Assembly (NCBI GenBank): GCA_002457675.1
Contig: NTKK01000003.1
Span: 1 to 64,000, forward strand
Direction of reading: 5' to 3'
DNA: 64,000 bases
DNA from: Bacteroidetes bacterium MED-G17
GTDB lineage: Bacteria; Bacteroidota; Bacteroidia; NS11-12g; UBA9320
Positions within the stretch are counted from its first letter, which is position 1. The number at the start of each line of letters is the position of its first letter. Both the position numbers and the translations under genes were made by a program. The notes below the pieces were generated by a model, which did no database searches, was not told the DNA's origin, and saw only the letters and a program-made list of their open reading frames with translations. This document shows, one piece after another, positions 37,807-48,616 of this stretch.

Positions 37807-40176
37807 TTGACAAACAATAACGAAGAACTCAATCAAGCTGAACAAGAACAAAATCAATCGCTTGAACAGACTCCAAATCTAGCAGAAGGTACGATAGAAA
37901 ATAATCTTGAGGAGACAAAGGAATTAGATCCCCGAGAAAATTCTGAAGAGTCAGTCAATTCAAAATCAGAAGAAGATAATGTTGAAACCGTTACTAATGG
38001 TAATGATGATTTTGATTGGTCAATGAATAAAGATGGATTTGCAACCTATACTGATACTGAAAGAAAAAACCTAGAAGCGCTTTATGCAACCACATTTAAG
38101 CAGGTAGAAGAGAATACCCTTGTAGAAGGAATTATTTCCAGTATTACGGACAAAGAAGTGGTCGTAAATATCGATTATAAATCAGATGGAATCATCTCAA
38201 AGCAAGAATTTCGAGACGATGAAGAAGAACCAGAGGTCGGACAAAAAGTAGAAGTATTTGTCCTTACCAAGGAAGACGAAATGGGTCAGCTAATCCTTTC
38301 AAAGAAACGAGCTTCGCTTGAAAGCATCTGGGAAAATGTCGTTAGGGCCATGGAAGAAGGAGAAGTAGTAAGTGGGCGCATACAAACTAGAACAAAAGGT
38401 GGTTTAGTGGTTGATCTTATGGGTATGGAAGCGTTCCTTCCAGGATCACAAATTGATGTGAAACCGATAAGAGATTACGACCAATATGTAGGTCAAAATA
38501 TGCAATTTAAAATTGTAAAAGTAAATGATGAATTCAAAAACGTGGTTGTTTCTCACAAAGCCCTAATTGAGGACGATATAGAAGCGCAAAAAAGCGAGAT
38601 ATTAAATAGTCTTGAAAAGGGACAGGTGCTCGAAGGCATCGTCAAGAATATGACCAATTTTGGTGTATTCGTTGATTTAGGCGGTCTAGACGGACTATTG
38701 CATATTACAGATGTTTCCTGGCGTAGAATTTCTCACCCAGAAGAAGTTTTAAGCCTTGATGAGAAAATAAATGTTGTGGTTTTAGACTTTGACGATGATA
38801 AAAATCGAATCTCTCTTGGACTAAAGCAACTTCAGTCTCATCCATGGGATGCTTTGAGTGACAACATCAAGGAAGGTTCTAAACTCAAAGGAAAAGTAGT
38901 AACAGTGTCGGATTACGGTGCTTTTGTTGAAGTTGAACCAGGTATTGAGGGTTTGGTACATGTTTCAGAAATGTCTTGGTCTCAGCATCTTAGAAATCCG
39001 CAGGACTTCTTAAAGGAGGGTGACGAAATAGAAGTGGTTGTGTTAAGTATTGACAAAGAAGTGTATAAAATGAGTCTTGGGATGAAGCAACTTACCTCAG
39101 ATCCATGGGCAAAAATTGAGACAAAATACCCACTCAATAGTAAGCATAAAGGAACTGTAAGAAGCCTCACCAACTATGGATTATTTATTGAATTGGAAGA
39201 AGGAGTAGATGGTCTTGTTCATGTTTCAGATTTAAGTTGGAGTAAAAAAATTAAACATCCAGCAGAATTCACTAAAAAAGGAGAAGAACTTGAAGTTGTC
39301 GTACTTGAAATAGATAGCGAAAACCGAAGACTTAGTTTAGGTCATAAACAAATTGATGAAAACCCTTGGGATACTTATGAAACTGTTTTTGCTTTGGGAA
39401 CTGACCATTCAGGGACTATTCTTAGTATTCTTGATAGAGGCTGTACAGTACAACTTCCTTACGATGTAGAGGCTTTTGCACCTGGGAAACACGCTAAAAA
39501 GCCAGATAAATCGGCCTTATCAAAAGGTGAAGTTGCACAATTCAGGATCATTGAGTTCAATAAGTCTCAAAAAAGAATAATTGTATCCCATACAGACATT
39601 TGGAAAGAAGAAGAGAGAGCGAAAGAGGATGCAGACTCGGTCGAAAAACAAAAAAGAGCTGCTAAAACAGCTAAAGCAGTCAATAAGATTAATGATAGTG
39701 CTGAAAAATCGACACTTGGTGAATTAGATGCTTTATCTGCCTTGAAACAAAAAATGGAAAAAGCTGCAAAAGATGAGCTAACTAAAATCCAGGAACAAAA
39801 AGAAGCTGAAAAGCAGGCTAAAGCCAAAGAAAGAGAAGAGAAAAAGCAAAAAGTTAAGCAAGCACCGGAACCTGTTGTACCAGCAAAAGATCCGCTTGAA
39901 GGTTTGAGCGATGAAGAAATTACAAAACAACTTTTAGGCATCATTGGTCAGGCAGCCGAGTCTTCCAAGGAAAATTTGACCCAAATGGACGGCATTGGGC
40001 CAGCATATCAGAAGAAATTAAATGCACTTGGAATTTTTACCTTTCAACAATTCAGTAAACTTGATGAAAAAAGCATTCAAATGTTAGAAAAGTTAACCAA
40101 CTGGAAAGGACGTGTTTCTAGAGACAATTGGATAGATCAAGCCAAAGAAATTTTAGAAAAATCCAACAGTCAATAA
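37807..40176 (+). CDS. rpsA: 30S ribosomal protein S1 with C-terminal helix-hairpin-helix extension
   Basis: Six S1-like repeats (e.g. GIVKNMTNFGVFVDLGGLDGLLHITDVSW), K/E-rich linker, then GIGPAYQKKLNALGIFTFQQF...GRVSRDNWIDQAKEIL. Confidence 0.95.
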   Translation: MTNNNEELNQAEQEQNQSLEQTPNLAEGTIENNLEETKELDPRENSEESVNSKSEEDNVETVTNGNDDFDWSMNKDGFATYTDTERKNLEALYATTFKQVEENTLVEGIISSITDKEVVVNIDYKSDGIISKQEFRDDEEEPEVGQKVEVFVLTKEDEMGQLILSKKRASLESIWENVVRAMEEGEVVSGRIQTRTKGGLVVDLMGMEAFLPGSQIDVKPIRDYDQYVGQNMQFKIVKVNDEFKNVVVSHKALIEDDIEAQKSEILNSLEKGQVLEGIVKNMTNFGVFVDLGGLDGLLHITDVSWRRISHPEEVLSLDEKINVVVLDFDDDKNRISLGLKQLQSHPWDALSDNIKEGSKLKGKVVTVSDYGAFVEVEPGIEGLVHVSEMSWSQHLRNPQDFLKEGDEIEVVVLSIDKEVYKMSLGMKQLTSDPWAKIETKYPLNSKHKGTVRSLTNYGLFIELEEGVDGLVHVSDLSWSKKIKHPAEFTKKGEELEVVVLEIDSENRRLSLGHKQIDENPWDTYETVFALGTDHSGTILSILDRGCTVQLPYDVEAFAPGKHAKKPDKSALSKGEVAQFRIIEFNKSQKRIIVSHTDIWKEEERAKEDADSVEKQKRAAKTAKAVNKINDSAEKSTLGELDALSALKQKMEKAAKDELTKIQEQKEAEKQAKAKEREEKKQKVKQAPEPVVPAKDPLEGLSDEEITKQLLGIIGQAAESSKENLTQMDGIGPAYQKKLNALGIFTFQQFSKLDEKSIQMLEKLTNWKGRVSRDNWIDQAKEILEKSNSQ

Positions 40177-40202
40177 TTAAACTGCATTAATAAATACAAA
40201 AT

Positions 40203-40232
40203 AAAATCCCATCTTTGAGGTGGGATTTTTTT
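40203..40232 (+). terminator. Rho-independent terminator after rpsA
   Basis: AAAATCCCATC / GGTGGGATTTT stem then TTT; the T-tract abuts the next gene's ATG. Confidence 0.75.
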
Positions 40233-40640
40233 ATGCAATATTGGCTCATCAAATCTGAACCTTACAAATATGCTTGGGAACAGCTGAAGAAGGATGGCTG
40301 GACTTACTGGGATGGCGTAAGAAATTATCAAGCAAGAAATTTTCTTAAACAAATGCTAACTGGAGACCTTTGTCTTTATTACCACAGCAATGAGGGCAAA
40401 GAAGTGGTGGGTATTGCAGAAGTTATAAAACCTGCTTACCAAGACCCAACCATTGAAGATGACAGATGGGTTGCTGTAGATGTAAAGCCATATAAATCAT
40501 TAAAACGTAATGTGGGGCTTAAAGAAATAAAAGCTACACCTGAGTTAGAACAAATGGTTCTTGTCAATAACTCAAGATTGTCGGTTCAACCAGTAAAACC
40601 CCAAGAATTTGATGTCATATTAAAACTATCTGAGACATGA
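40233..40640 (+). CDS. EVE domain-containing protein
   Basis: MQYWLIKSEP...WDGVRNYQARNFLKQMLTGDLCLYYHSNEGKEVVGIAEV. Confidence 0.93.
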   Translation: MQYWLIKSEPYKYAWEQLKKDGWTYWDGVRNYQARNFLKQMLTGDLCLYYHSNEGKEVVGIAEVIKPAYQDPTIEDDRWVAVDVKPYKSLKRNVGLKEIKATPELEQMVLVNNSRLSVQPVKPQEFDVILKLSET

Positions 40641-41164
40641 TCAAAACAAGAGAAATAATTCAAAGCAAAAAAGTAAACCTTCTCTTGCACAGATTGGCTT
40701 ATCAGCTTTACGAAAATTATGGAGATTTCAGTAATACTGCTCTAATTTCTTTGCAACCAAGGGGCATAAATTTTGGTAAAGTATTATTAGCGACCGTTGA
40801 GGAAATTACAAAAACCCCAATTGAATATGGAGAATTGGACATTACACTTTTCCGGGATGATTTTGGAAGAAATAAATCACCTCTGATTCCGTCAAAGACA
40901 AACATTGACTTTCAAATAGAAGACAAAAAAATTGTAATCATAGACGATGTCTTGTACACTGGCAGATCTATTAGAGCTGCCATGGAAGCAATTAATAACA
41001 TGGGTAGACCTCAAAAAATAGAACTACTCGTTTTGATAGACAGAAGATTTAATCGAGAAATACCCATTCAACCTGACTACGTAGGAGAAGAAGTAGACAC
41101 AAGAGCTAACGATAAGGTAAAAGTGGACATGAAAAAACCAAATGTGATAATTGAAACAATATGA
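40637..41164 (+). CDS. pyrR: bifunctional pyr operon regulator / uracil phosphoribosyltransferase PyrR
   Basis: PRPP motif VIIDDVLYTGRSIRAAMEAI; LVLIDRRFNREIPIQPDYVG; ATGA overlap with the upstream gene. Confidence 0.93.
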   Translation: MIKTREIIQSKKVNLLLHRLAYQLYENYGDFSNTALISLQPRGINFGKVLLATVEEITKTPIEYGELDITLFRDDFGRNKSPLIPSKTNIDFQIEDKKIVIIDDVLYTGRSIRAAMEAINNMGRPQKIELLVLIDRRFNREIPIQPDYVGEEVDTRANDKVKVDMKKPNVIIETI

Positions 41165-42081
41165 ACAAATTAGGGCTTAAGCATTTATTAGGAATAAAAA
41201 ACCTTTCAGCAAGTCAAATAGAATTAATTTTTGATACAGCTCAGAATTTTAAACAAATACTTAACCGACCCGTAAAAAAAGTCCCCTCCTTAAAAGACAA
41301 AACAATAGCCAATATTTTTTTTGAAAACTCTACACGAACAAAAATAAGTTTTGAATTAGCAGAGAAGCGTCTTTCGGCAGATGTGGTGAATTTTAATTCA
41401 TCTAGCTCGTCAGTTAAAAAGGGCGAAACATTAACAGACACTGTAAACAACATTTTGGCTATGAAGGTTGATATGATTGTAATGAGGCACCCATCTCCAG
41501 GCGCAGCTGAATTTTTGAGTACACAAGTCGAAGCGCAAATTATTAATGCGGGTGATGGCACACACGAACACCCTACACAGGCATTGCTTGATGCATTTTC
41601 TATAAAAGAAAGTCTATCAGAAATTAAGCACAAGAAAATTGTAATAATAGGCGACATCATGCACTCTAGGGTAGCCCTTAGTAACATATTTTGCTTAAAA
41701 AAATTAGGAGCAGAAGTAAAAGTTTGTGGTCCAGCCTCACTTATACCAAAGCATATAGAAACTATAGGGGTAAGTTATGAGCCCAACCTTGAAAAAGCTT
41801 TACAATGGTGTGATGTTGCAAATACGCTGCGAATTCAGCTCGAACGTCAAGAAAAAGAGTATATAGCTAGCTCAAGAAATTATGCAGCACAGTATGGAAT
41901 AAGTAAACAGAAATTAGATAGACTTGACAAACCCATTATTATTATGCACCCAGGCCCAATTAATCGAGGTGTTGAATTGACTGGAGACGTAGCCGATAGC
42001 CAGCATGCAATAATTCTAGACCAAGTAGAAAATGGAGTAGCTATAAGAATGGCGGTTTTATATCTTTTGGGCACAAATTAA
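41161..42081 (+). CDS. pyrB: aspartate carbamoyltransferase catalytic subunit
   Basis: FFENSTRTKISFELAEKRL, DGTHEHPTQALLDAFSI, MHPGPINRGVE. Confidence 0.97.
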   Translation: MNKLGLKHLLGIKNLSASQIELIFDTAQNFKQILNRPVKKVPSLKDKTIANIFFENSTRTKISFELAEKRLSADVVNFNSSSSSVKKGETLTDTVNNILAMKVDMIVMRHPSPGAAEFLSTQVEAQIINAGDGTHEHPTQALLDAFSIKESLSEIKHKKIVIIGDIMHSRVALSNIFCLKKLGAEVKVCGPASLIPKHIETIGVSYEPNLEKALQWCDVANTLRIQLERQEKEYIASSRNYAAQYGISKQKLDRLDKPIIIMHPGPINRGVELTGDVADSQHAIILDQVENGVAIRMAVLYLLGTN

Positions 42082-42090
42082 TTTTTTAAT

Positions 42091-43119
42091 ATGTCTAGCG
42101 CCAAAGTAATGGTCATATACACAGGTGGAACTTTTGGTATGACCCAAAACGGGAACAATGCACTTAGCCCTAGTAGATGGGATGATATCGTGGCCCATAT
42201 TTCGCCAATCAATAAAGAGGACTTTAAACAAGTTGAGTTCACCTTAGAATCTTTTGATAATCCACTGGACTCATCCCAAATGACACCTAAAGAGTGGGTA
42301 ATGATGGCAGAAATTATTCAAAAAAACTATCATAGCCATGACGGATTTATAATCATACATGGCACCGATACTATGGCATATTCTGCAAGTGTTCTAAGCT
42401 TTATGTTCCATAGTTTAAGTAAACCAATAATTTTCACAGGTGCACAACTGCCTGTAACACACACAAGAACAGATGCGTCTATTAATCTTATTAACGCAAT
42501 ATATCTAGCGGCAGCTAAAGTTTTTCGAATCCCCATAATTCCCGAAGTACTTATTTGTTTTAATAAAGTTTTACTGAGGGGCAATAGAAGCACCAAAAAA
42601 AGCACATTTGATTTTATGGGTTTTGAATCGCCAAATTTTCCTCAATTGGGACGGTTCAACCAAAAAATTGAAATAAATAAAAAAAACATCCTTCAAATTC
42701 CTGAAATACCGACCAAATTTTTATTTAATATTTGTCCTGACATAATTACCATAAATCTATTCCCAGGTATGAATTTTAAGTTTTTAAAGTACATAAATAA
42801 GTCTAATGAAATTAAAGGAATAGTCCTAAGGAGCTTCGGTAGTGGAAATATTCCTCAGAGTCAAGAATTTATTGAATTTTTAGAAGAGGCAATCCAATTA
42901 AATATTGTCATCGTCAATATAACACAATGCAAAGAAGGAAGTATAAAACCTCATCAGTATGGTGCAAGTTTGCACAATAAAAATCTCCCAATAATCAATG
43001 GATACGATAGTACACTTGAAGCGGCTTCTACAAAATTGATGTGGGTTTTGGCCAATTCTTCACCGCAAGATCACCATGCTTTGATGTCTAAAAATTTAGT
43101 AGGTGAAATAACAACATAA
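42091..43119 (+). CDS. type I L-asparaginase
   Basis: VIYTGGTFGM; IIHGTDTMAYSASVLSFM; GAQLPVTHTRTDASINL. Confidence 0.93.
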   Translation: MSSAKVMVIYTGGTFGMTQNGNNALSPSRWDDIVAHISPINKEDFKQVEFTLESFDNPLDSSQMTPKEWVMMAEIIQKNYHSHDGFIIIHGTDTMAYSASVLSFMFHSLSKPIIFTGAQLPVTHTRTDASINLINAIYLAAAKVFRIPIIPEVLICFNKVLLRGNRSTKKSTFDFMGFESPNFPQLGRFNQKIEINKKNILQIPEIPTKFLFNICPDIITINLFPGMNFKFLKYINKSNEIKGIVLRSFGSGNIPQSQEFIEFLEEAIQLNIVIVNITQCKEGSIKPHQYGASLHNKNLPIINGYDSTLEAASTKLMWVLANSSPQDHHALMSKNLVGEITT

Positions 43120-43165
43120 TAAACTGATTTACAGTAGATTATATTAAAAATATTGGTAGATACAT

Positions 43166-43174
43166 TGTGGATAA
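43166..43174 (-). promoter_or_regulatory. perfect DnaA-box sequence TTATCCACA (minus strand)
   Basis: TGTGGATAA read on + strand in the asparaginase-gyrB intergenic region. Confidence 0.4.
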
Positions 43175-43234
43175 ACTGTTTGACTAATGTACTAATAATC
43201 AAGCATCAATTAACTACCTTGCTAACGTTTGTAG

Positions 43235-45184
<1,950 letters not shown>

Positions 45185-45185
45185 G

Positions 45186-46688
45186 TCATTTATTTAAATG
45201 CCAAATTTCCCTACCCTCCATTTTTCTAAATAAAGAATATTCTCTTCGAAGTACATTTTGTAAATATTCTTGACCCCCCGGGATCTTACTCAAATACTTT
45301 TCATTTGGTTTTTTTATTATCCAAGTAGGTTTTTTCTTAAGCAAAACTTGAAATTCTTCAAAAGAACTTTTCTCTGCTTTTTCCATAAATTCAAACAAAT
45401 AATCTCGAGTAATATTACTTGGATGTGTAATTGATGGCCGCATAGGTTCCTTCTCAAACCACCAATAAGTCAAATGGTCACACATGAAAAAAAACTGATC
45501 ATCGGTATGGTAATAATTTTCTAAACTATCTACAAGCCTTGTAGAAAATCCAAAAGTCCACCGGGGTGGATCCAAAGTTTCCCAAATATTTCTAAAATAT
45601 TGATTGCCTAAGGAGAATGATGCAGCAAAAACAGGCAATAGAATTAGATTTCGGGTCTCGAATCTGAATTTTTCAAAAATCTTAGCAAAAAACAAAATAG
45701 AAAATATGCATAGAAATGGAAATAATTGTATTAAATAATGAGAAAAAGCGGCACCACTCTTAATAATTGAAAAAAATACCAATACAAAAATGTATAGAAC
45801 CTTTTTTTCTTTTGCACTTTTTTTATTCAATAAATAACCGAAGGTCCCCATCCATATAAACACCCCAAGAATTACCAATGAAAGGTCTCCTTTAGGAAAA
45901 GTTGCCCACCAAATATTTTCTAATTGTTTTAAAAAAACTTTGATAACACTCATTTGATAATTGCTATAAGAGAATGGAGCTAAAAAAGTAGATCTAAACC
46001 ATAAGTCAACTTTGCCAATAAGCAAGTAGGGGAGAGCTATTAAAAAAAGTCCTACAAATCCACCAAGGCAATATTTTAAAACATAAACAAGACGATTTAA
46101 GTCTCTGCTTCTCAAAAAACTAAATAAAATACCAATTAATAATCCTGCCCCAACAAAGGCAAGATTTAGTCTAATCATTGCAGCCAAAGACAAGAGTAAA
46201 CCGCTAAAAAAAGGAGAATTTTGATTTCTAATATACAGTAAGGAACCATACATTAAAAAAGGTATAGCAGCATGTTCGGATAAAAACCCTTGACCACCAG
46301 GGAAAAGACTTGCATAGGAAATAAATAATAGACTTGCAAAAATTCCTACTGATTTATTTGCAATTGTTTTGCCCAAAAAATAAACGGCCATTGATGTTCC
46401 AAAGACAAATAGAGACCCATATAATCGGATGAGAAAAATTGATTTCCCTGAAAAAAAAATGATAAAACCATAAATGTAGCCAAGTAGAGCAGGTTTTAAG
46501 TCCCAAAGTTTTGTAAATGGTAAATGACCATCTAATAAGGATTGACCTACTAGCAGGAAGGTGCTTTCATCCCAATCGTATATATCTCTGAAAAAAAAAG
46601 GTAACCTGCAAAAAATGGTAAAAATGAGTAAGCTTAGAGCCGTTCTATGCGAAATGAAATTAGTGATTTTTATTAATTTAGCTCCCAA
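45186..46688 (-). CDS. polytopic membrane glycosyltransferase, GT39/ArnT-like
   Basis: 500 aa; RLPFFFRDIYDWDESTFLLVGQSLLDG loop typical of GT-C enzymes; many TM segments. Confidence 0.75.
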   Translation of the reverse strand: MGAKLIKITNFISHRTALSLLIFTIFCRLPFFFRDIYDWDESTFLLVGQSLLDGHLPFTKLWDLKPALLGYIYGFIIFFSGKSIFLIRLYGSLFVFGTSMAVYFLGKTIANKSVGIFASLLFISYASLFPGGQGFLSEHAAIPFLMYGSLLYIRNQNSPFFSGLLLSLAAMIRLNLAFVGAGLLIGILFSFLRSRDLNRLVYVLKYCLGGFVGLFLIALPYLLIGKVDLWFRSTFLAPFSYSNYQMSVIKVFLKQLENIWWATFPKGDLSLVILGVFIWMGTFGYLLNKKSAKEKKVLYIFVLVFFSIIKSGAAFSHYLIQLFPFLCIFSILFFAKIFEKFRFETRNLILLPVFAASFSLGNQYFRNIWETLDPPRWTFGFSTRLVDSLENYYHTDDQFFFMCDHLTYWWFEKEPMRPSITHPSNITRDYLFEFMEKAEKSSFEEFQVLLKKKPTWIIKKPNEKYLSKIPGGQEYLQNVLRREYSLFRKMEGREIWHLNK

Positions 46689-47646
46689 GTACTTCTGCTA
46701 AGTTTATCAATTCTTTCGGGAAATCTTTATGCTTTGAAATGGCTTCATCTAAAGAACAAATGCTTAGTTTATCATTGATTATACCAACTGCTTTTTGACT
46801 TTCACCTTCCACTAAATTTTTAACTGCGTTTGCGCCAAGTCTTGATGCTAAAATCCTATCTTTTACAGTTGGACTTCCGCCTCTCTGGACATGACCCAAA
46901 ACAGTGGTTTTTATACTTAAATAAGGAAAAGTAGCTTTTAGTTTTTCTCCAAGTTTAATGGCTCCACCCTCTTCATCTCCTTCTGCAATAACAATTATTG
47001 AAAATGATTTTTTTCGTTTTTCCTTTTTAAAATATTTGGTGAGTTTATCAAAATCTTGGGCATCTTCAGGAATTAAAATGCCCTCAGCGCCGCCAGCAAT
47101 TCCGACATTTAGTGCAATATAGCCTGCGTCTCTTCCCATAACTTCAACTAAAAAAACACGGTTGTGACTATCAGCAGTGTCTCGAATTTTATCGATGGCA
47201 TCTAATGCCGTATTGGTAGCTGTGTCATAACCAATTGTATAATCGGTTCCAAAAAGATCATTATCAATGGTGCCCGGAACACCAATGACTGGCATTTGAT
47301 ATTCAGTGCTAAATATTTTTGCTCCTGTATAACTTCCATTTCCACCAATACAAATAAGACCATCAATTTTATGATGAAGCAAGTTGTCAAACGCTTTTTT
47401 TCTTCCATTTTGAGTTTTGAATTCTTCACTACGAGCAGTCTTTAATATAGTACCGCCTCTTTGAATAATATTGGCTACTGAGGAAGAGTCCATATTGACA
47501 ATTTTGTTTTCAATCATGCCTTGATATCCCTCTTTAATTCCTTTTACTTCTATATTATAGTAAGATGCAGATCTTACAACTGCCCGAATGCACGCGTTCA
47601 TTCCGGGGGCATCCCCTCCTGATGTATAAACACCAATTGTATTCAT
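46678..47646 (-). CDS. pfkA: ATP-dependent 6-phosphofructokinase
   Basis: TSGGDAPGMNACIRAVVR; GVPGTIDNDLFGTDYTIGYDTA; EVMGRDAGYIAL. Confidence 0.97.
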   Translation of the reverse strand: MNTIGVYTSGGDAPGMNACIRAVVRSASYYNIEVKGIKEGYQGMIENKIVNMDSSSVANIIQRGGTILKTARSEEFKTQNGRKKAFDNLLHHKIDGLICIGGNGSYTGAKIFSTEYQMPVIGVPGTIDNDLFGTDYTIGYDTATNTALDAIDKIRDTADSHNRVFLVEVMGRDAGYIALNVGIAGGAEGILIPEDAQDFDKLTKYFKKEKRKKSFSIIVIAEGDEEGGAIKLGEKLKATFPYLSIKTTVLGHVQRGGSPTVKDRILASRLGANAVKNLVEGESQKAVGIINDKLSICSLDEAISKHKDFPKELINLAEVLGS

Positions 47647-47660
47647 TTATTACGAAGAAA

Positions 47661-47696
47661 CAAAAAAGGCGAGAAACCCTCAGGAATCTCGCCTTT
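47661..47696 (-). terminator. Rho-independent terminator
   Basis: AAAGGCGAGA...TCTCGCCTTT hairpin, T-run on the minus strand downstream of 47720-48565. Confidence 0.8.
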
Positions 47697-47719
47697 ATAT
47701 TTTTTAACTCCTTTTACGC

Positions 47720-48565
47720 TTAGAGTACTTTTTTAAATTGAAACTCAATATAATCCTCATTATTTGAGGCGATATCTGCAACTTTGGTAATTAGTATGAG
47801 CGCGTAGTTATCAGTATCTCTTAACTTTAGTCCATAGACATCACCTTCAGTTATATTGTCAATTTGGTCGCTTGCGGGACCTGCTGCATCATAAGCTTCC
47901 TTTAGAGCAATATCCGTTTTGATATTATCCCAGTTACCTAGTTTTTTAAACTGAGTTCCATTTCCGCTTGTCCATGACGGAGCCCATGCTAGTGATGAAC
48001 CTTGAAGTCCCAAATCTTTTAAATCTTTCTGATTGTCATCATCATCTTTTAGTCTTTGTACGCCAACAATTATGTCAAAAGCACCAGCATTAGGGCCATC
48101 TGCATTCCAAACTTTCAAGCTTATGTCATTAACGTCTTTATCGAAAATAGTTAGATTTTGACCAGCCTCGGATACAGTAATTGTTAATGACTTACTTACA
48201 ACATTGTTATCTTTATCGGTTACTTGAAATGTGATCAACATTGATCCGGATTGGTTGGTAGTTCTTCCTGAATAAACAACTCGAACATTTTTTTCATTTG
48301 TTGTTGTATCGTAGACAACACCAGATGCTGCATCATTTATAGATTGGCTTACTTTAACATTTGTAAGCTTTTTATCACCAACAGCATTAATACCAATGCT
48401 AAATTCGGCGTCTGTTGTCAATATAGCATCACTACTAATAAATGAGGAACCACCTATAAAATCTATCGTAATATTGGTTTTAGGTTCTTCATCTGGACCA
48501 CAAGAACTTATAAGCAAGCTTGCCAAAAAAGTTATTAGTGAAAGAAATAATATTTTATTTTTCAT
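47720..48565 (-). CDS. lipoprotein of unknown function
   Basis: Signal peptide II: LASLLISSC|GPDEEP; 281 aa; Ig-like beta-rich composition. Confidence 0.75.
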   Translation of the reverse strand: MKNKILFLSLITFLASLLISSCGPDEEPKTNITIDFIGGSSFISSDAILTTDAEFSIGINAVGDKKLTNVKVSQSINDAASGVVYDTTTNEKNVRVVYSGRTTNQSGSMLITFQVTDKDNNVVSKSLTITVSEAGQNLTIFDKDVNDISLKVWNADGPNAGAFDIIVGVQRLKDDDDNQKDLKDLGLQGSSLAWAPSWTSGNGTQFKKLGNWDNIKTDIALKEAYDAAGPASDQIDNITEGDVYGLKLRDTDNYALILITKVADIASNNEDYIEFQFKKVL

Positions 48566-48616
48566 AATGCGAATTAACTATATTTTTAATTATTCGTTGC
48601 ATTTTGCATAATAGTA

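Noticed and set aside
39567-39944. 125-aa Ser/Phe/Cys-rich minus-strand ORF
   Set aside because: Complement of the K/E/A-rich linker of rpsA; composition explained by the sense strand.
40203-40232. Canonical PyrR-binding RNA motif
   Set aside because: The hairpin has AAUCC and GAGGU elements, but their spacing differs from the Bacillus consensus; kept only as a hypothesis inside a finding, not as a feature.
41241-41687. 148-aa minus-strand ORF
   Set aside because: Fully antisense to well-supported pyrB; no recognisable domain; treated as a shadow ORF.
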